DNA of 64,000 bases from Xestospongia bergquistia (GCA_963965975.1 OZ014417.1:7498821-7562820), one strand, 5' to 3'. Numbered from the stretch's first letter, positions 21,754-47,789 are shown. A program made the numbers and translations. Notes: generated by a model not told the origin, from the letters alone.

Positions 21754-24700
21754 ATGGCGTCTCAACACGCTCCACCAGAACCTAGTACAGCAAAGAGGAA
21801 AATACTTGAATTACTGCTGCCTCTGTTTAAACAGTATCCACGGATTGACAAATACCAGATCAGCTACGCTTACAATGCTGCTTTTCCGCATGATAAGTTA
21901 TCTGTTAAGAAGAAATTTGGCTATAAGAATCTTGACCATATGTACACCGTGTTAGATGTCTTCAATAATGAAGGCACAAAAGTGTCTATTAGTCGACCCA
22001 AACTTTTAGCCCTACTTCTACAACCACTTCTTCAAGAGCCGCAATCAAATTTAGAAGCTTCCTTTCAGAAGTTAAATGGTTTTAAGTTTTCGATTTTATG
22101 TGAGTACTGTGATGTCTCTTCTCCTCATGACTTGTTAAAGGAGGTTCAATCACAAACATCCAACCATCCTTCTTCATCTGTAAAAGTAGCAAAATCTATG
22201 TCTTCTAATACATTGATGGAATCCTTTCCATTTGATACAACGCCACATATTAGATCACAGCAATCCCAAAAAAGAAAGCCTCATTTATTTCCTCCTACAC
22301 CACAATTCTATTGTTCAGCTCCAATAACAGATAATACAGCAGTAAGAACCAGTCAACCTCAAATTGCACCTGGGGTACAAGTGTTTATACCGCCTCCTCC
22401 AGCATTCATGTCACACGCAGAGCAACTTCCAAGTCATTACCCCGACCCACAAATCCATCCTCGAGATGAAATCTTTATCCCTCCATTACCTGGCTATCAT
22501 CAACCTCATGTACTCTCTGAAAAGGATATTCGCAGACCTCCTGTTCGTCCACAGTTTAAACGTTCTGAAGACCCCCAAAATGTCTTAGACAAGATAGAAA
22601 TGTATATACAGACTTTTGCAAGCTATTTCTCAAAACAAGGCAAGCATTTACCTGCTTACGTGGTTAATCAAGAAGTGAAAAGCATCTGCAGTAATGCTTC
22701 AAAACAAGTGGGTAGACATGTTGATTTTAAGAGTATTAAATTTAGCAATGACTTTGACAAGCTTCAAAAACGTTTGAATGAATTTATGTGCTCATTTTGC
22801 TGGAACTGTCCAATCACTTCACTTTTTGAACTCCAACGTACAATATGTGAACTTGAGAAGGTAGCAGACTTTAAAGAATTCAAGATTGGTCCTATTGTCA
22901 AACACCCTGAGGTGATCCGTTTATTCAAAGTACCGGAAGATGTTCTGACTGTACCTGAAATTACAGCATATGATATTCATACCTGTCTGACAGAGTATAT
23001 CACCAAAAACAAAACTAACAATGTTGAACAATTCATGACTTACATGGCTGAGAAGTTCTCAGTATCTTCTCCACTTCATCTGTGTGTTCGTATATCTAGT
23101 TTTCCATTAGCTTGTTCAGTAAGTGCATATAATTATTAATAATTATTAATTGTTTGCTGCATTTCTTCCTTTCAGATTAATCACTGGTTTCTCACATCAC
23201 AAAACCAAATTCATAAACGAATGGAAAAAGAATGTGAGAAAAAAATTGGAGAAGATATTGACTTTGAAATTAAGCAGTTGAGACGATCTCTGAGTCGTAT
23301 GTCAGATAATATTAAAGAGTTAACAACTAAAGATCCACTTCAACTCATTGAAAGGGTTTTTAATTCATCGCTTCGTTTGTTTCAGCCCTACTATCACTCC
23401 AATTTAACCCTTTTCTTTGACACTATTATGAAGAATGCTAGTCTACGTCAGTTATTTACTATTGCTCTCTATCAAGGAGCTTATGGTGTCCAGAAAATGA
23501 TACAAGAACAAGAAACTCAAGCTGCAAAGAGTGGAACTTCATTATTTACTGTGGGTCAACGTGGACAACATCATGAGATGATGGTATATAAATCACAAAG
23601 TAGGTAGACATCATTATTGTGTGCATAGATATAATAATAGATTACTACCAGTAAAAGTTTATATAAACTTTCACCTTTTTAGGAGAATTAATCAGAGAAC
23701 TAGTTCATATGCTGAGAACAGTACCATTTCCAATTGATCTGGAAACTTTAGCTGAACTTGAAATACAACTGGTAAATACAATGGGAGGTCAAACATTCCA
23801 TTCTTTTGGACATGGCCCTTTTCTCAAGTTCATTTCTTGTAAGCCTACAGTGTTAGAGGCACTTGGAGGTAAGACTATTGGTAGCAGTGGGGGTGAACAG
23901 AGTAAGGAACTGGAACAGAAACGAACAGAAGTGATATCGTGTATAAAACAACTCAAAGAGTCTTCTAATAAGGTATGTATAAACATTGATTAAGTTACTC
24001 TAATGTAGTGCTTTTATTTACTTTTAGAAAGTTGTGTCAGCTACTCTCCTACAACAATTCCAGGTAGACTCTGTCAGCCAACTAGGTTGTGGTACACTAG
24101 AAAAACTCATATCAGATGCTCAAAACATTAATCTACCTCCTTCTTCCTCTATAAATTACATCACTCCATTACTAGTGAACAGTAATGATCATGTCAGCTC
24201 ACTTCATCATGGTGTATTGGGCCCACAAACTCGTCAAGATGCTCTGGATTGTTTACTGGCTGCACCACTTTTAACTGACTTAGCAGAATGGTCTAACTGG
24301 GACTTAGTTTTTAGACCCTCTCTTGGATGTCTCTCTGTCTTTTTAAACAATCAACTACAGACCACCAGTAGATCTGAAGAAGAGAAAGTGTTTGCACTTG
24401 AGATTGGACCTGGAAGACTTTTAAAAATCGATGTTAATTCAACCATACAAGATTTCACAGCTGCTGTTGATCATACCGAACCTGTAACAGCTGCTGGACA
24501 TTTAGTGTCATTGGCTGTTAAAGCTAGTAACATTTCTAATGTATCTACACAATTATTAGCTCAACATGTTCATACTAAACTATCTAGAATGTCAACTGCT
24601 ATGGATTGTGAGGGAGAGATGTCACCTGATAGATTTGTGTTTATATGTCTGGTATCTATGCCATTACAACTTTGTGTGACTTTAGGCAAACAGGTAATTT

Positions 24701-27700
24701 ACCAGCAATATCTATGTGTTCTTTTGTATACCTAATAAGGAAATTCCTCTAGTGCTGTACTCCTTTGTAGATAATAAAATTTATTTTTTAGCTATTATAT
24801 TACAAGGAAGCCTATAGTTCATGATATAACTTGTGGTATTTCAAATAACTATAATTATTCATAATTTAATTTCTTACATTTAGGTGTTTTTAGATCCTCT
24901 AAGAAATGTGACTAGTTCTACTTTAATTGATGGATTGATAACTTTATGTAGAACAAATAGTGAAAGAGCATTTTTTCAAGCACTTGGAATGAAGCTAGGT
25001 ATTAAAGCATGGATTGATGACTTTAAAGAAATGCAGACAACAAGGTTTACTGGTAGTGGTATCATAGTTACTAAAAAATCTACTATGAAATCTACTATTA
25101 AGAAGGTTAGTTAAGAAAATGTTTTGAATTCATTTTACTGTGTACTGTCTTCATAGATGGAACAGACTACTTACTTGAAACCTGACATCATACCATCTCT
25201 CTCAAATACTACCCCACCACTTAAAGAAGAGACAATAGATGAGGTAGCAACCACTGATGACATTACACCTTCTCCTGAGATGATGACAGTAAAGGAAGTG
25301 ACTAAAGTTGAAGAGAAATGTAAGAAGATAATTCTTGATATTCGTCAAAATGAATTTGGAGTCGGCCTTGAGTTGCAACTTAATCCTCAACAAAAACAAA
25401 TTGCAGAAAAACAGAAAGAGAGAGAAGGTCGGAGTCTACAACGTCTTTCAGAAGAGCTTTATAGCAAGGATACTCATTTTGTGTTGGAACTAGTTCAAAA
25501 TGCTGATGATAACATGTACTCTAGTAATCAACTGGTTCCTACACTTAAGTTTGTTCTCTCAAAAGACTGCATTACAGTCCTCAACAATGAAACAGGTTTC
25601 TTAGAGAATAATATTCGAGCTATTTGTGATGTCGGTATTAGTACTAAGGACAGAAGTCGTTTAGGATACATTGGACAAAAGGGTATTGGTTTCAAATCAG
25701 TTTTTCGAGTCACAGAACAGCCTGAGATTCATTCTCGAGGTTTTCATATCAAATTTGATACTCAATCTGGTCCAATTGGATACATCTTACCACATTGGGT
25801 GGAGCACTCATGTAGTGAAGGAAAATTATCTGAAGAAGAACTAGCAAAGTAAGTTATCTGTCTATAATTATATACTTAAATAACATGCACAATAATATAT
25901 GTACCATAATATAATATGTACTGAAGTGTAGAGCATGTACTATAATTATATCAATGTTTTATTATATATTGTTCAGTTAATATCTTCTATTTTATTTAGA
26001 TGGACTACTAGGATAGTGCTACCTTTAAAATCAGATATTACTGTCTCTCAAAATATGATGAGTAAATTTCAAGACATTCAACCATCTTTATTGCTCTTTT
26101 TAAATCGTCTGAGATGTATTATCATCGAAGACACAGTTAGTGAATTATTTAATGTACAGCTGTAAATTTTGAATGTTTTTCTTTTTAAGGAGACGCAAAA
26201 TGTTCGTCTGATGAAACGACATGATAAATCAGCTGGTATAACTGAAATTAGACATGACAGGGAAACTGATCATTGGTTGGTTGTGAGAAAAGTATTAAAA
26301 GATGCTAGTCAGGTATCAAGACATAAAGAAAATGAAAGAATAGATTCAATGATACCATCTTTGTATTCTCTAGTATAAACCTGATGTAGAAGCCACAGAA
26401 CTTGCTCTTGCATTTCCTTTACCTAAAGATTTAAAGAACCCACCTACAGCCAGAGTGAGTTAAAACTATTATATTTAATAGTTTATGATCAATACATAGT
26501 TATCAATGCAACCATAGTAATTTATATAGTGTTAATGTTGTTCTATTTTGTAGGAGCTTCAATCACAACAAGTGTTTGCTTTCCTTCCCTTGAGGAGTTA
26601 TGGTTTTCATTTTATAATTCAGGGAGATTTTGACTTGCCTAGTTCAAGAGAAGATGTTAACAGTAACAGTGCCTGGAACCAGTGGCTTAGAGAAGAGATA
26701 CCAGCTTTGTTTTTAAAAGCAATAGAAAATTTTAAAGTAAGCTATTATGTCCAATAATGCCATATCACTCTAACATGAATGTGTTTTTATTATTCACAGG
26801 CTCTCCCAGATCTCTCAGAAATAGAGGCAATGTCCTTACTCTTACAGTTTATTCCACTAGAAGGAGAAGTGCATGATTTCTTCCAACCAGTTACTGGAGA
26901 GATAATACGTCTCTTTAAAGGAAAGGAATGCTTACCTACTGACCCAACACCATCTCATGAAGCATCACCAAAAAATACAATGAGAGATATTGTAGATATC
27001 TTTAGACAGACTAGTACAAGAGATGACACAGATATTCAGTGGAAACAACCTTCACAATTACTCTCAGTTCACTTGGATATCATCAGAGAATACATCCCTC
27101 AATCTTTGTTGACCTCAGCATTAAATTTATACTATCTCAATGGCAGTTTATCTAGTACAATTAGCAATGATCTATGTTCTCAATTAAATATTGGAGTAAT
27201 AAGTATAGATCATTTACTAGCAGTTGCTGAATATGCTCTTAAAGAATACAAGAGTAAGGGAGGAAGAACATTACAAGATCTATCTTTAGAGGAATCTAAA
27301 TATTTTGTGAAGTGGATAGCTCATTGGTTAGCATGTGTACATTCTCTAATGGAGGATACTAGAGATTTTACTACAAATACTTTAAGTAAACTCAAGAGGT
27401 TACCAATTATTCCTCTCTCTAATGGTGACATGGTGTCAATTGAGAGTGGACCCATCTTCTTTCCTCCTGAATCTGATACAGGTATGAAACAGATAACCCT
27501 GTAATTGTATTATAGTAATTGATATCTTAATCTTCTCTTCCTCTCAGATCTTGAGCAATCTTTTCAAATTATTTACAAAGAATTACATACTATTGATAAA
27601 GAGTTATTAAACAGTGGAGATGAAATGGTTTCAGCTCGTGTCTACAAAATCCTCTCTATTCAATTGGGAGTAAAAGAACTTAACATTGTAGATATTATCT

Positions 27701-30700
27701 ATCATCATATTATTCCACAGTTTAAAAAAGACAGTATCAAGGTAATTAAGACAATTATTCTATTAACATATAATAGTTTAATGGATGAATGTGCTTATTT
27801 TTATATTTCTCTTTCAGAGCAAGAAAGATCAACTCCTTATTTCCTATCTGGCTTTTATTAAACACTCAATTGATAAGGGTATGATTACTCAACCTCAACT
27901 AATTGCTGATTTGAAAGATGATGTGGTCCTCATTACAAACAAAGGAAGAAAGAAACCAAGTAAAGAAGTCATCCATTTTGATGCTCAGTACAAGAACCAG
28001 TGGAATCTTTCCAGAATGTTTCCAAGTAAGACTATTTTATTACAAAAAGATAATATTGTAGATAATATTAATATGTGTCTTACTAAATATATTGTATATA
28101 GGTGTTAAATGGATTGAAGTTTCTCCAGAGTACCTTAAGATGTCAAAACAATTAAAAATTCTTCCCACTAATTGGAAGGAATTCTTCCTTGGGTTGGGTG
28201 TCCAGTCTGGACTAGCTGTGGAAAGAATTAACAGAGAAATCAACCCAACTAAAGAGGTAAGACAAGAGTCACTAAAATAGGTTGGTATTAAATAGTTGTT
28301 ATCTATTATAGGCCAGTTACCATATATGGGATGTACAAAGCTGGAAGAGATCACCAGATGGTAGCTACATAGTACGAGACTATTACTGCAAAGAGTTTAA
28401 TGATATACTGGCTTCCATTAGTAAAAATAGTCCAGGAGATCAGATAGAGCAAATGAGAGATTTAGCTGAAATGTTAGATCAGTGCTGGGATAGTGTATAT
28501 AAATCATACATGATGGCTACATATTATGATGGTAGCAATTCTCATGAGCTAGGTAATGTTGTGTCTTCATTTGGACACAGTTTAACAAACAAAGCTTGGT
28601 TACCGAGTGTAGACCTTGCTAAAAAACCATACAGCAATGATGGTTCATCTCCTCTTCTTCAGGGAAATCAACTTTATCAAGCTGTAGACAAGCTAAAGCA
28701 TTTATTACATTGTCATGTACCATATTTAGGAGCTAATTTGAGGAGCTACGGCTTTATACAACATTTACAAGTGAGAATTCAAATCACTTCCATGGAGCTT
28801 TTAGATTATCTTCATAACTGGTCCAAAATAATACAATTTAGAACAACAATAGAACACATGAAACATGTTTATATGTTTTTAGCTCGAGCTTATGAAGAGA
28901 AATATGAAATCGAAAGAGCATTTAGCGACAGGGACTTGATTTTTGTTCCATCCATCACTGAATGGAGGAATAAATCCTCACTTATGATTGATGGTGCTTT
29001 TGTCTCTGTCCACAAAACATGTTGGGCTGATAAGACAACTGTCTTGTACAAGTGTGTCCTTGATCATCAGTCTTATCCTTCTCATCTTCCTCAAATATTG
29101 AGCTTCTTTTATGGAGGTTTTGATGATAAAACCAATGATCAAATTAAAAATGCCTTCACTCAACTAGGAGTACGAAAAGATATGAATTTAGAAAACCTCA
29201 TTAGTGTGTTTGAGTTTAACGCTTCTCTTGCACCTTCTCCCGAAGATAGTCACATTGATGCATTTCGTTCTATTGCTGAAGTTATTCTAAAAGTTATCAC
29301 AAACGATGAAAGTAGCCCTGAACTTAAGAAACAATTTTTTTTAGCTAAAATAAAGGAGGTGGCTATATTTCCAGGGAAAGGTAAAAAATGGGTACCACTT
29401 GATGGCCTATTCATTGATGATGATCCTGAGATATCAAAATATTTTTTGAAGCATGAGAAGGTTCATTTTCTTCGTTGGCCATCAAAAAGAAATGTCAAAG
29501 GCTGGTTGAATGATGAATTACCAAACAAATTCACTGAGATATGTCTAATACCTCGAATTAGTGAACATGTGCGTATACAATTAAATCCATCATCAATACG
29601 ACCTTATTTAGATATTAAGCAGACATTTCACTACATGATATGTTTAACACAGAAGTACATTTTGTCTAGAGTTAAAGACCTCTCTTCTTTCAACTATCAC
29701 CAAGAAATAGCTGAGCTATTAAAAAGCTTGCAGTTTCAATCCACTATTGAACTCACCTGTACATACTCCATTGATGAAAAGTATTTTGCTCATGCTTCTA
29801 TAAAGCAATGTCGATTTGATGATGATCCTTCTCAACCAGTGGTATACGTTGTTGTAAATAAAGACAGTAAAATACTGGAGAAAAGCTCACTGTCACAAGT
29901 TATCTCTCAGATTGTTCTACCTAACAATATTGAAACTCAAACTTTGATGCAATTTCAACATTTTGTTGAAATGATGTTAATGGATGATGTAAGTTCAGAA
30001 GAGGATGCAGAAAGATTTGTTGAGAGGTATGGACTAAAACCAGTTCCAACTGACTTACCGCAGTGGAGTATTGCATTACCAGATATGCCTAAACCACCAC
30101 AAGAAACAGTGGAATTGGAACCTCTAGTAGAGGAGACAGATCTACAGGTACCTATTGTGAATAAAGGAGTCCCTGTCAATAGTGAGGCTGGCTTAAGAGC
30201 ATGGCCACCTAAAGCACCTGTAAGAATGGATGGAGGTGCAAAGAACTCCACTAGATCTAGAGCTGAACGTGTTGCCTCAAATAAAGATGTTGGACAAGAG
30301 AGAAAGTTAACAGAGAGAGATGTCATCACTGTGGATGAAGTACAACGGATGCAACAAGAGGCTGGACAGGAAATTGATTTAAACATTGAATGCAAACCAG
30401 CAACTAAAAAACAACAACCTAGTCTAAATCAATATGATGCCTTTAATGAAAAACCAGGCACTATTAGTAAGTCACAAAATCAAACCCGCAGTCACTCTTT
30501 AGTATCACAGCAAATTCAACCTTCTCAATTCCAAACCACTGCTTCAAGCCATCAAAAATCTAAACAATCCTCATCATCAACTCTTTCCTTACAACAGACC
30601 CTCCAAGAAGAAAAAGTTACTTCAACAAAATCGACAAAAGTATTAGCTAGTACTAAGGCAGAGAATAAAACAAAACCTTCCAATCAGGTTACTAAATCAA

Positions 30701-31200
30701 ATAAGCAACATACTCATTTCATCGAACTTCAATCCATTGATATTACTTCATTAATGAAGAGCCTACCAATACGAGTTGACAGACAGTTGGAGTTTGTTCT
30801 AAAAAAAGACGGAAAAGAAGAAGTTGGTAAATGGGGAGAAGCATTCATTTATAATGTTCTCAGACATCATAGAAAATTGCCTAATGGAGTTGAGATTAAA
30901 AGTATAATATGGTTGAATGAAGATAAAGAGTCTGGTCTACCATATGACATTAAAGTTATCAGTGCTCATGATGAAATAGAGTACTATATTGAAGTTAAAA
31001 GTACTATATCTGTTGACAGAGCTTTAATTCCTATCTCATGGAAAGAGCTTCAGTTTGCACAGCAAGTTAAAGAGACATATCTATTATTACGTGTCTATGG
31101 TGTAGGTGGTAAAGTCCAAGAGATTGAGATAAAATGGCTGTCAGATGTTTTTAATCACATTGAAAGTAATCCGTCAATAACTCTCTATTTGAAACTGTAG
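21754..31200 (+). CDS. NO VEIN-like giant protein B: one LOTUS-like repeat, GHKL ATPase, DUF3883 PD-(D/E)xK-like domain
   Basis: Fifteen exons: 21754-23118, 23176-23599, 23683-23972, 24028-24693, 24884-25105, 25157-25848, 26000-26135, 26190-26312, 26374-26454, 26554-26736, 26800-27481, 27548-27741, 27818-28025, 28102-28256, 28312-31200. They give about 2769 aa with the same intron positions and phases as gene A. The start ATG at 21754 (MASQHAPPEP) aligns with gene A (MASREPN). Only one LOTUS-like module is present, then a Pro-rich linker and the related helical domain. ATPase motifs: ELVQNADDN (1100-1108) and GQKGIGFKSVF. The nuclease-like domain is complete, with D2686, E2701 and K2703. Compared with A, exon 11 lacks an acidic stretch (PLIEDDDEEFDELSP) and exon 7 lacks three residues. 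An AATAAA lies 12 bp after the stop. Exons and introns 3-14 are almost identical to gene A; the ends are diverged. Both copies look functional. Confidence 0.85.
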
Positions 31201-31235
31201 TGTAGTGTAAGAATAAAGGTGTTATATATTGTGGC

Positions 31236-31268
<33 letters not shown>

Positions 31269-31300
31269 TTATATATATTATATATATATATATAATATAT
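31236..31300. repeat. (TA)n microsatellite
   Basis: An almost pure TA/TATAA run, self-complementary, directly after the 3' end of NO VEIN-like gene B. Confidence 0.9.
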
Positions 31301-31377
31301 ACACATACATACATGTCTTATTTTTTTATCTATTTTCATTTTAAAATTAAAAGTGAAAAATTATCACTTACCTTAAG

Positions 31378-31595
31378 GACACAATTATGAACGAGTACCA
31401 AATTTAGCAATATACTGGTTAATAGACCATTTAACGGGTAATAAATTTAGCGTTTTCAAAAACAAGGCTGCATTGGATAGATTTGAATCACTACTTGCTG
31501 AGCAGTATAAAGAGCCAGTAAATGGGAAGCACGAGGATGTTACTGTCACTATTTTGGAAGAATTGGAATTAGACAGTGGTGATGAAGAACTATGA
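31378..31595 (+). CDS. Orphan terminal exon of an unidentified gene
   Basis: After a plausible acceptor (TTACCTTAAG at 31368-31377) a frame stays open for 72 codons and ends in TGA at 31593. Its composition is protein-like: VPNLAIYWLIDHLTGNKF, then NKAALDRFESLLAEQYKEP, ending ELELDSGDEEL. Upstream is only about 180 bp of AT-rich sequence after gene B, so no partner exon is visible. It may be a read-through terminal exon of gene B, a displaced exon, or the relic of a gene or transposon. I do not recognise the family. Confidence 0.35.
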
Positions 31596-32484
31596 TTTTT
31601 ATTGTTCAATTAATAATATTCATAACAATAATTATTTAACATTTATTAACTTTAACTGGTATTTAATTTAACGAATTACCCAAAACCGCAAACAGTCGCA
31701 AAATTTAGTATCCCTTTAAAAAGTTACCTTAAGGTATGATTAAAGTGGGTGATATGTACATAGATCTTTGTTAATATTATTAAGTAAACCATATGTATTA
31801 TGGCCAGCTGCAACTATTAAAATTTAGGTACATATATAATATTAGGTTTCAGGTATTCTATCTTGTACTTGAAAATTTCTATAGCCACAAATCTCATGTA
31901 TGGAAACCATAATACAGTGCTAACCAGGGCTATATCAAAATTAATCATTGGACAATACATGTATACACAGACAGCACTATGGGCCATTTTGTTACTCACA
32001 AACCAAATGAAGTAATCAATCTGCAGCTGGGCCTGGCTAGCATTTGTTGGCTATAATTGTAATATATAAAGATATCAAGTACAAGTGGATCCACTTACTA
32101 TTCATAAAGTTTGCCAGCTTGAATACTAGTTAATGTAAAGTCAGTTAGGCTCTCTTTCCCTTATCGTAGTCGTCCATCTGTGACTATCACATGATTTCAC
32201 ACACACTATATACTATCTAAAATATATAATTATATACATTATATTATATGATAGATTATATAATAATTTAACTTAATTGATAAATTGGAAGTATCAACTA
32301 AATATTGAAGAATCTTATTTTTGTATTTATCTGCATTTCTTCTTATTTTAAGTTTTGGTCCATGAGCTTTAGTAAAACGTTAATAATAGAAAAAATTAAT
32401 GTTAATAATAGAAAAAAATTAATAATTAGTTAATAATTAGTCACGTGACCCACGTGTTTGCGCGTTCACTTATGGTTTTATGCC
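31596..32484. other. Intergenic region upstream of ZCCHC8
   Basis: AT-rich sequence without a supported gene. It ends in the ZCCHC8 promoter with paired E-boxes. Confidence 0.4.
32442..32456. promoter_or_regulatory. Two CACGTG E-boxes in the ZCCHC8 promoter
   Basis: Perfect CACGTG palindromes at 32442-32447 and 32451-32456 start 9 bp apart, about 30 bp before the ATG. This is the binding core of bHLH-zip factors of the Myc/Max, USF and MITF/TFE type. Confidence 0.45.
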
Positions 32485-44245
<11,761 letters not shown>

Positions 44246-44296
44246 TATTAACTACATGTAACAGATACTAGTTGATTATTGTATTAATACTAAGTA

Positions 44297-44450
44297 ATGA
44301 TAGGGGCTAATATTATGATGATTGTATTAAGATTGTGTGTTGTATTAAGATTGTGTGATAGGGGGCTAATATTATGATGATTGTATTAAGATTGTGTGAT
44401 AGGGGGCTAATATTATGATGATTGTATTAAGATTTTGTGATCAAGGAGGT
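44297..44450 (+). repeat. Tandem repeat, unit about 56 bp
   Basis: Three copies of GGGGCTAATATTATGATGAT plus TGTATTAAGATTGTGTGATA. Confidence 0.85.
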
Positions 44451-45066
44451 ATAGACTGTTGGTATAATATTATTGTTAATTAAAGGAGCTCATATTATTA
44501 TAATCAACTGATTATAATGATTGATAGTCATTGGTATCTGTAATCAATGTTGTCTGTTATTTTCTACTGTTGTTAAAGGGTTTTTATATAACAATTGTCT
44601 CTAACTTAAGCAAACAGACATCATTTCACTATCTATATATGTAATTATAATCAGATTATTATGACTAAAGCTTGTTAAGGGTATCCTACTTAAGGAGATT
44701 CACATACCACAATGTTCATTTTCTCAAGAGAAGTTATTTAGTTACACCTCTTTATATTACATAATACATAATATACTATAATTGGTATGTAATTTGTATA
44801 TGATCTGATAATAGTAACCCAGTTGGTTATGAATGTAAAATTGATGTTGTCATGACAACATTAATGGTTACTATAGTATGACTTGTATGGTTGCAGATCT
44901 TTCTTTACTGATAATGATGTCACTATTAATTGAGGGTGTTACTCATTTTGACACTCATATCATTCGAATGTCATTGCTAAGTCAACTAAGTCTAGTTATG
45001 TCATAGGATGTGTATGAGTTGTGGTTAATGGGAGGCTTTTCTCCTACTCAGACCACATTGACATCA

Positions 45067-45290
45067 GGTCTACATAATCATTACTGTGTAATTACCATGT
45101 GTAATATGAAGCATGGACCGTCGTGTCTACGTAATCATTACTGTGTAATTACTGTGTGTAACATGAAGCATAGACCATCATGCCTACATAATCATTACTG
45201 TGTAATTACCATGAAGCATGGACCATCCTGCCTACATAATCATTACTGTGTAATTACCGTGTGTAATATGAAGCATGAACCATGTATATT
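45067..45290 (+). repeat. Tandem repeat, unit about 57 bp
   Basis: Four copies of a unit with CTACATAATCATTACTGTGT, AATTACCATGTGTAATATGA and AGCATGGACCATC. One copy lacks the GTGTAAT segment. Confidence 0.85.
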
Positions 45291-45656
45291 ATGTTGTGAA
45301 CTATCATGTTTTCATGTACAAAATGTACATGTTACAACATGATTCTGTGTACTTGTTGTTAGTGTAATAACTAGTTCTCCATAAACATGATGTAGTTTCT
45401 CAGACTGGTTTAAAGTCTGAGAAAAGATGTCTCTCTATTGTATCCAAGATAATTCTTTACAGTTAATGGTAATGATGTCTAACCAGATGTTCAGCTGTCA
45501 CTGTTGTTAAGCAACATTGAATAATACTATTAATAATCTTATGATAGGAAATTGACTATAGCGATGTGTGAGTGACACAGTTATAGATCTGTTATTTCAA
45601 GTATCTTGTATGTTTTGTGGATTTTGCAAACACTTACTATGTCATCTCTTGTTCCT

Positions 45657-45840
45657 TAAGTTAAAGGACATTTTAATAATAGAATTAGTCAGTTTCTTAG
45701 GAAGAGAGGTTTTGTGGTGTTTCAGTATCATCTCTAGTAAAGGGCACTTGATCAATTGTTCATTAAGTTAAAGGACACTTAATAGTAGAGTTAGTCGGTT
45801 TCTTTGGAAGAGAGGTTGTGGTGTTTCGGCATCCTCTCTT
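45657..45840 (+). repeat. Diverged tandem duplication, about 110 bp
   Basis: AAGTTAAAGGACA, ATAGAGTTAGTC and GAAGAGAGGTT(TT)GTGGTGTTTC occur twice in the same order. Confidence 0.75.
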
Positions 45841-47789
45841 GTGGTGTGATGCACATAACACAGACATGCATGCCTAAACAGGCCAATAATGTCTATCAAT
45901 ATAGGATGTATATTATAGTGTTATGCCTATAATTATGGAGTACAATAGACACAAGAAAATGTGTACATTACTTATCAGATGTGTTTATGAGGACATCTCA
46001 TTTATACAGTGAAGTGTCAACTGATTTTGAGTGGTAGCTTCTATTACAAGAATGTACAAGAACAATAGAGAAATATCCTAAGATTGTGTTTATGCATCTA
46101 TGTGTGAGTAGTGTGGTGGTAAAATATAACAATAGTGAGTGTTATATACCTTTCTTCATAAATTAAATGTTCTTTGAAATTGATAAAACTCACAAGTGAC
46201 GTGTTATTAGCCAATCACCTTGTTCGTTGATACAGAGGTAGCAAGTCAGTGTTTTTTACTTGTTAGTTGTTACACTTTAATTTAGCTACTGTGAGGTCAT
46301 AACATTATGTCTACCATACCCAAAATTTTTCTCCTTTATTCCCAAGTGCTACATTATTTGATTGCCTACATATTGAGTCCCAAATTTGGATATCACCAAT
46401 GGCTGAATGATTACCACCTGTTATGACAAATATGATCAAAATCCTCCTACCAGATAGCTGCCAATAATTTTTTAACACAATCAATCTAAACTAGTCACAA
46501 CTTCTAATGTCATTAACAATACCTTAACCTGATCTAGCCTATTGGAATAGCTATAAGGACAATATTACTATAAATATAAGTCACTCATCAAATTGAATTA
46601 GTGTCTTTGACAACATGTGCTATGTAGACAATTCTTTTGCCTACATTTGTCACTTGTATATTGTAAGCACCTTATGCCAGTTCTTAATTTCATAATGGTT
46701 GCTGGGAGAGTAGTGGAAGTATGTTGTTTTGATATGCATTGAAAAAGAATGCAATTACATTGTAATCAGCCAAGAGGATCATTTAATTAGTACAAGTTAG
46801 ATATGAAGTTAATTATATATATAATATGTTATATATATAATGTGTTGTAAATGACATATTATTTATATATGTATATATCACTTGTAATGAGAAGAGGATG
46901 CCTATTTGATGACACAGGACACCAAGCTATCAATTAGAGAGTTGAGGTTATTGACCGAACGGACTATAGTTAACTATCCTGGAAGCCCTTGATTGTGTAG
47001 ACTCTCATTAGTACTTAACTATATAGATAGCATCTGTGTTTACTAATCTTAATATCATGATCTCATGTTATTAATTGTTCATTAGCTGCATTCTAAGTAA
47101 CAAATAGTATATAGTTTATTGAATTTACTTCTTGGTATGGTTTACATTGGAACAAAATAGGTCACATTTTGTAACACCAATACAGGATGTAGTAATATTG
47201 GTAAACAATTTATTATAAGTGTTACATATAACAACTTTATACTGAATAATGGACTTGAAAGCTTTGGCACAATAAATATGTCTAGCACTTGGAAGACTCT
47301 TTTATTTGTAACAATATCAACAGTAGTACTATTTATACTATTGTGTGTTCAGTAGTACTATTTATATTATTAATATAGTGTGCACTATGTATTGATGCTG
47401 TATATTTTATATTGTGCACAATTCAGTTGTAGCCACCTCTTATTAGTATTCATTTGATAAGAGAACAATAATCATTTTTTATAAGATAATAGTTGTACAA
47501 CATAATATAGTACATTGATTGTATTGCTGCGTGCTAATGTAATGATTTATAACAATACAACAAGTTGAAGATAACACAAATAAAGTTACCAACTAAAAAC
47601 AAAAACAAAAGAAGTTAAAAGACTTGAAAATGTGATAAGCACAAACTATTAGATGAGAGAAACCAGTGAACAACGTTTTGATGATTAAAATTTAGTTCTG
47701 AAAACATGAGTGAACTCATAAATCAATTTTTATCGAAGATCCAATTTGAACAAGTTTCTATTAAGCATTACATAGTATTAGTTCCTTTA

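Larger units (their letters stand above)
44246..47789. other. Intergenic region downstream of ZCCHC8 and of the SH3 gene
   Basis: The two flanking genes converge here. Three short tandem arrays are present (44297-44450, 45067-45290, 45657-45840). No gene was supported; the 110-codon frame at 45010-45342 is produced by the repeat at 45067. Confidence 0.5.

Noticed and set aside
31385-31609. Minus-strand 74-codon frame
   Set aside because: Complement of the more protein-like plus-strand orphan exon; serine/asparagine composition is typical of a reverse shadow.
45010-45342. 110-codon frame with HNHYCVITVCNMKH repeats
   Set aside because: Produced by the tandem repeat of about 57 bp; no splice or homology support.
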